Program-made: the position numbers and the translations under genes
Assembly: GCA_964388945.1 (NCBI GenBank)
Contig: CAYMCM010000052.1
Location: 1-17,568 of the forward strand
Length of the DNA stretch: 17,568 nucleotides
Direction: 5' to 3'
Origin: Roseburia_D sp964388945
GTDB taxonomy: Bacteria > Bacillota > Clostridia > Lachnospirales > Lachnospiraceae
Part shown: positions 14,775 through 17,568 of the stretch, piece by piece
How positions within the stretch are numbered: the first letter of the stretch is position 1
Layout: each line of letters begins with the position of its first letter
The notes under the pieces: model-generated
The model's database searches: none
What the model saw: only the letters and a program-made list of their open reading frames with translations
What the model was told of the DNA's origin: nothing

Positions 14775-16859
14775 ATGAGTTATCAGGATATTTACAGAGA
14801 AAAAAATAAAGAAGCAGCGGAACGTTACGATCTTGTGATGGATCGTATTGCTGAGATCGTAAAAGAGGATGCGGCAGGAGAGCCTTACGCGGATTATTTT
14901 AGAAAAGTGAGCCAGTTCATTTTAATGAACCGGGAAATACTGACCAAGGAAGAAAGCGGAGAGTTGGATCACCGGAGCCTTGCGGAGTGTGAGGAGTGGA
15001 ATGAAAAACTCTATGAAGATATTCTGCCGGGGCATTATGAGACAAGTTATGCCAATCCGGCGTATGCGGCGAAAACACTCGGGGAAGAATTTGGCGGGCT
15101 TTTAAGTTTTCTTTATACGGAGATCCGGGCGATGATCCCTTATGCATTTGAGGGAAGAAAATATAATATCACGATTCTTGCGGAACTATTTTGTGAGATA
15201 TATGGCTGTTTTACCGATGAGGAAGGTGTATCGAAAAAAGCGGTAGAGCAGGCAGTCTATTGGTTCTTTCATGATTACAGTGAGATCTTTACCGAGGAGA
15301 GCGTGCAGGGGATGGTAGATCCGAAGCTGGATTTCTTTACCAGCATTGTCATGGATAAGGATTTGAGCGATCTTACTTATTTGTACCGTTATGGCGCTTA
15401 TATCACGAAAGACGAACTTGGCATTGCATCCTATTTAAATCAGATGGATGAAAGCGAGATCCAGGCAATGGCGGACACTTATACGGAAGGATACCGGATC
15501 GGGTTTGTTCTTGGCGGAAAGGATCTTTCTATCAAAGATACGGTGTGTGTAGAATATCCGATCGGTTTTGAGCGCGTGGTGCGTGCGGCGGTTAAGAATT
15601 TCGCGGCAATGGATTTAAAGCCGACGATCTACCGTGAAGCGGTGTCATCTTTTACGAACCGTGGAAACAGCAAACGCGGCTGTTATTCGGTTTCCCCGAA
15701 TAAACAGTATGATTACGATCATAAGTCAGATCGCGCGTACTATTTAGACAAAGCGTTTGTAGAGCGCAGGCTTGAGACTTTAAAGACCGCCTATGAGGCG
15801 CATAAGGAGCAGGCATACCATCATGCGGGACCGGCGGTCATCGAGGTATTTGGAGAGGCACCATTTGCCCCGGCAAATAAAAAAGAAGCGAAGCAGTATT
15901 CGGAAAAACAAAATCAGCTCAATGTCTATCATGCTTCCCAGTCCGGGCAGATCACAAACCAGTATATTAAGGGCGAGGAACGCAGTTTTACGATCATTGC
16001 TTATCCGCTTCCATCGATCGGAGATAAATTCAAAGAAATCTTTGCAGAAACGGTAAAGATCAACACGCTTGATTATAAACTGTATCAGGAAATGCAGCAG
16101 AAGATCATAGATGTCTTGGATACCGGTGTGAAAGTGCATGTAAAAGGAAAAGAAGGAGTTAATAACACCGATCTTACCGTGTTGCTTTATCCGTTAAAAA
16201 ACAGGGAAAAAGAGACGATCTTTGAAAACTGTGTGGCGGACGTTAATATTCCGGTGGGTGAAGTATTCACCTCTCCGGTATTAAAGGGTACGAATGGTGT
16301 GCTGCATGTGACTAAGGTTTACTTAAACGGATTGCAGTACAAGGATCTTACGATTACGTTTAAAGACGGAATGATCGCAGATTATACCTGTGCAAATTTT
16401 GAGGATGATGCGGAAAATCGTGCCTATGTGCATGAAAATGTGCTGATGCATCACGAGACACTGCCGATTGGGGAATTTGCGGTCGGAACGAATACAACGG
16501 CATATCGTATGGCGAGGGATTATCAGATCGAGGACACACTTCCGATTCTGATCGCCGAAAAGACTGGTCCGCATTTTGCGGTCGGAGACACCTGTTATTC
16601 CCATGCGGAAGATACGCCGGTTTTTAATCCGGATGGAAAAGAGATTGTGGCAAGGGATAACGAGGTTTCTGTTTTGAGAAAAGAAGATCCCGCAAAGGCT
16701 TATTTTAATTGTCATACTGATATCACGATCCCGTATGACGAACTGGATGCGATCACGGTGATCCGTGAAGATCAAACTACGGCGGATATCATCCGTGATG
16801 GATGTTTTGTCGTTCCGGGAACAGAAAAGCTCAACGAGCCGCTGCAGAAAAGATTATAA
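14775..16859 (+). CDS. M29-type metallo-aminopeptidase-like protein with long N-terminal extension
   Basis: 694 residues, cytoplasmic (no signal peptide). The C-terminal ~450 residues resemble family M29 (AmpS/AmpT, PepS), two-metal aminopeptidases that remove N-terminal residues from peptides. Candidate ligands occur in family order: Glu496 in PVGEVFTSP, Glu567 in IGEFAVGTN, His600 in TGPHFAVG, Tyr608, and His647 and Asp649 in CHTDI. The region 240-290 (IGFVLGGKDLSIKDTVCVEY) looks like the normal M29 N-terminal lobe. Residues 1 to about 230 are an acidic, probably helical addition that I do not recognise; ordinary M29 enzymes are near 400 residues. ATG 14775 has a distant AAAAGGAA and no strong site, so the start is less certain than for its neighbours. 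A palindrome covers its stop codon. Confidence 0.72.
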   Translation: MSYQDIYREKNKEAAERYDLVMDRIAEIVKEDAAGEPYADYFRKVSQFILMNREILTKEESGELDHRSLAECEEWNEKLYEDILPGHYETSYANPAYAAKTLGEEFGGLLSFLYTEIRAMIPYAFEGRKYNITILAELFCEIYGCFTDEEGVSKKAVEQAVYWFFHDYSEIFTEESVQGMVDPKLDFFTSIVMDKDLSDLTYLYRYGAYITKDELGIASYLNQMDESEIQAMADTYTEGYRIGFVLGGKDLSIKDTVCVEYPIGFERVVRAAVKNFAAMDLKPTIYREAVSSFTNRGNSKRGCYSVSPNKQYDYDHKSDRAYYLDKAFVERRLETLKTAYEAHKEQAYHHAGPAVIEVFGEAPFAPANKKEAKQYSEKQNQLNVYHASQSGQITNQYIKGEERSFTIIAYPLPSIGDKFKEIFAETVKINTLDYKLYQEMQQKIIDVLDTGVKVHVKGKEGVNNTDLTVLLYPLKNREKETIFENCVADVNIPVGEVFTSPVLKGTNGVLHVTKVYLNGLQYKDLTITFKDGMIADYTCANFEDDAENRAYVHENVLMHHETLPIGEFAVGTNTTAYRMARDYQIEDTLPILIAEKTGPHFAVGDTCYSHAEDTPVFNPDGKEIVARDNEVSVLRKEDPAKAYFNCHTDITIPYDELDAITVIREDQTTADIIRDGCFVVPGTEKLNEPLQKRL

Positions 16860-16872
16860 GAGATTCTTATAA
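16854..16872. repeat. Perfect 8-bp palindrome over the M29 gene stop codon
   Basis: TTATAAGA (16854-16861) and TCTTATAA (16865-16872) are exact inverted arms around GAT and include the stop codon. It is AT-rich and lacks a clean T-run, so it is a poor intrinsic terminator; it may be a weak one or a protein site. Confidence 0.5.
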
Positions 16873-16892
16873 AATACAGTAATATTATTAAT

Positions 16893-16921
16893 TGGATTTC
16901 TAAGAAAAAAGCAGTTACAAT
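16893..16921 (+). promoter_or_regulatory. Promoter of purE
   Basis: TTGGAT (16893-16898), 17 bp, then TACAAT (16916-16921), giving a leader of about 37 nt to the purE ATG. Spacing is ideal, the -10 matches 5 of 6 positions and the -35 is weak. No purine riboswitch fits in so short a leader. Confidence 0.55.
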
Positions 16922-16964
16922 AGGGACAAATAACAATACGAACAGAGACGAAGGAGAATGAATC

Positions 16965-17471
16965 ATGGCAAAAGTAGGAATCGTAATGGGAAGCGACTCG
17001 GATATGCCGGTTATGGCAAAAGCCGCTGATATCTTAGAACAGCTTGGGATTGATTATGAGATGACGATTATTTCAGCCCACAGAGAGCCGGATGTATTTT
17101 TTGAATATGCAAAGACTGCAGAAGCAAAAGGCTTTAAGGTCATCATTGCAGGAGCAGGAATGGCAGCGCATCTTCCTGGTATGTGTGCAGCAATCTTTCC
17201 GATGCCAGTCATCGGTATCCCGATGCATACGACCTCACTTGGCGGACGTGATTCGCTGTATTCGATCGTCCAGATGCCGTCCGGCATTCCGGTTGCGACC
17301 GTAGCGATCAACGGTGGTGCAAATGCAGGACTTTTAGCAGCAAAGATTCTTGCAACCTCTGATGAAAAGCTGCTTCAGAAGTTAAAAGACTATGCTCAAG
17401 AATTAAAAGAGCAGGTGCAGGCGAAGGACGCGAAGCTGCAGGAAGTCGGCTACAAGAACTATACAAAATAG
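16965..17471 (+). CDS. purE: N5-carboxyaminoimidazole ribonucleotide mutase, class I
   Basis: Converts N5-CAIR to CAIR in purine synthesis; a small cytoplasmic octamer-forming enzyme. 168 residues. Motifs are GSDSDMPVM (9-17), SAHREP (37-42) with the catalytic His39, AGAGMAAHLPG (62-72) with His69, and IGIPMHTTSLGGRDSL (83-98). The pattern is class I (bacterial mutase working with PurK) rather than the class II AIR carboxylase. ATG 16965 has AAGGAG at 8 nt. In many Firmicutes purE heads a pur operon; here it has its own promoter and a terminator 16 nt after the stop, so it is monocistronic. A group IIC intron start follows the terminator. Confidence 0.97.
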   Translation: MAKVGIVMGSDSDMPVMAKAADILEQLGIDYEMTIISAHREPDVFFEYAKTAEAKGFKVIIAGAGMAAHLPGMCAAIFPMPVIGIPMHTTSLGGRDSLYSIVQMPSGIPVATVAINGGANAGLLAAKILATSDEKLLQKLKDYAQELKEQVQAKDAKLQEVGYKNYTK

Positions 17472-17486
17472 AACAAAGTCGCAGAC

Positions 17487-17520
17487 AGAAGGATACTTTA
17501 AAAGAGGCATCCTTCTTTTT
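17487..17520 (+). terminator. Intrinsic terminator of purE
   Basis: AGAAGGAT (17487-17494) pairs with ATCCTTCT (17509-17516), with one A-C mismatch and a further C-G pair inside, around a 10-nt loop. A run of T closes at 17520. The intron begins 2 nt later. Confidence 0.9.
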
Positions 17521-17521
17521 A

Positions 17522-17568
17522 GTTTGCGCGCCATGGGCGCGCTCTAACGGGTGAAAGTCCCGAACATG
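17522..17568 (+). mobile_element. 5' end of a group IIC intron, cut by window edge
   Basis: From 17522 the sequence reads GTTTGCGCGC, then CATGGGCGCGC, TCTAACGGGTGAAAGTCCCG and AACATG. Compared from memory with the Oceanobacillus iheyensis group IIC intron (start GUGUGCCCGG, then CAUGGGUGCA, GUCUAUAGGGUGAGAGUCCC, GAACUGUG), it aligns almost base for base without gaps and fixes the first intron base at 17522. The two domain I hairpins are intact here: GCGCGCC/GGCGCGC (17526-17532 with 17536-17542) and CGGG/CCCG. Its position immediately behind an intrinsic terminator is the target preference of this class. The reverse transcriptase/maturase would lie outside the window. The third base is T where the consensus 5' GUGYG has G. 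Confidence 0.88.

Noticed and set aside
16854..16872. Palindrome as a true intrinsic terminator of the M29-type gene
   Set aside because: The stem is almost entirely A-T and not followed by a run of T; it is kept only as an inverted repeat.
1..17568. CRISPR array, tRNA, rRNA, riboswitch or insertion sequence elsewhere in the window
   Set aside because: No spaced direct repeats, tRNA folds, known riboswitch cores or transposase frames were seen; intergenic spaces are all under 150 nt.

Overview
The window reads as core chromosome of a low-to-mid GC Firmicute of the Lachnospiraceae (a Roseburia/Agathobacter-type gut anaerobe is my best guess). The reasons are the short (~750 residue) glycogen phosphorylase, the pyrC-pyrF-pyrK-pyrD-pyrE order with a class 1B dihydroorotate dehydrogenase, strong GGAGG-type ribosome sites, and frequent GTG/TTG starts. 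The assignment is inference; no ribosomal RNA or other taxonomic marker is present.

Layout. 2-1258 is the 3' part of rarA (AAA+ replication/recombination ATPase; its first ~30 residues lie outside the window). It is followed 30 nt later by a class I aminotransferase of the aspartate type (1289-2575), which ends in a strong intrinsic terminator. A DMT/EamA transporter (2670-3551) converges on an AraC-family regulator (3555-4439, minus strand). The regulator is divergent from glgP (4589-6841); their 149-nt intergenic region holds a recognisable araC promoter, an inverted repeat over it, and a glgP -10 box. After the glgP terminator, a new extended -10 promoter opens a two-gene unit: a TPR lipoprotein (6957-7928) and the ribosome-associated GTPase hflX (7947-9188).

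9294-13921 is a compact pyrimidine operon, pyrCFKDE, driven by a good sigma-A promoter at 9217-9245 with a leader of only about 40 nt. The five products carry carbamoyl-aspartate to UMP: PyrC closes the ring, PyrD with its electron-transfer partner PyrK oxidises it, PyrE adds ribose-phosphate, and PyrF decarboxylates. No terminator is visible after pyrE, so a VanZ-like membrane protein (13956-14438) and an overlapping 107-residue membrane protein (14413-14736) may be read from the same transcript. Next come an unusually long M29-type metallopeptidase-like protein (14775-16859) and a stand-alone purE (16965-17471) with its own promoter and terminator.

The only clearly mobile element is at the right edge. 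Directly behind the purE terminator, from 17522 to the window end, the sequence matches the 5' end of a group IIC intron. This is the site preference known for that class (just 3' of an intrinsic terminator). The rest of the intron and its reverse transcriptase would lie beyond the window. I find no CRISPR, tRNA, rRNA, phage or defence genes. Apart from the intron start and the extended M29 protein, the region is ordinary housekeeping sequence, and I do not see a convincing undescribed system.
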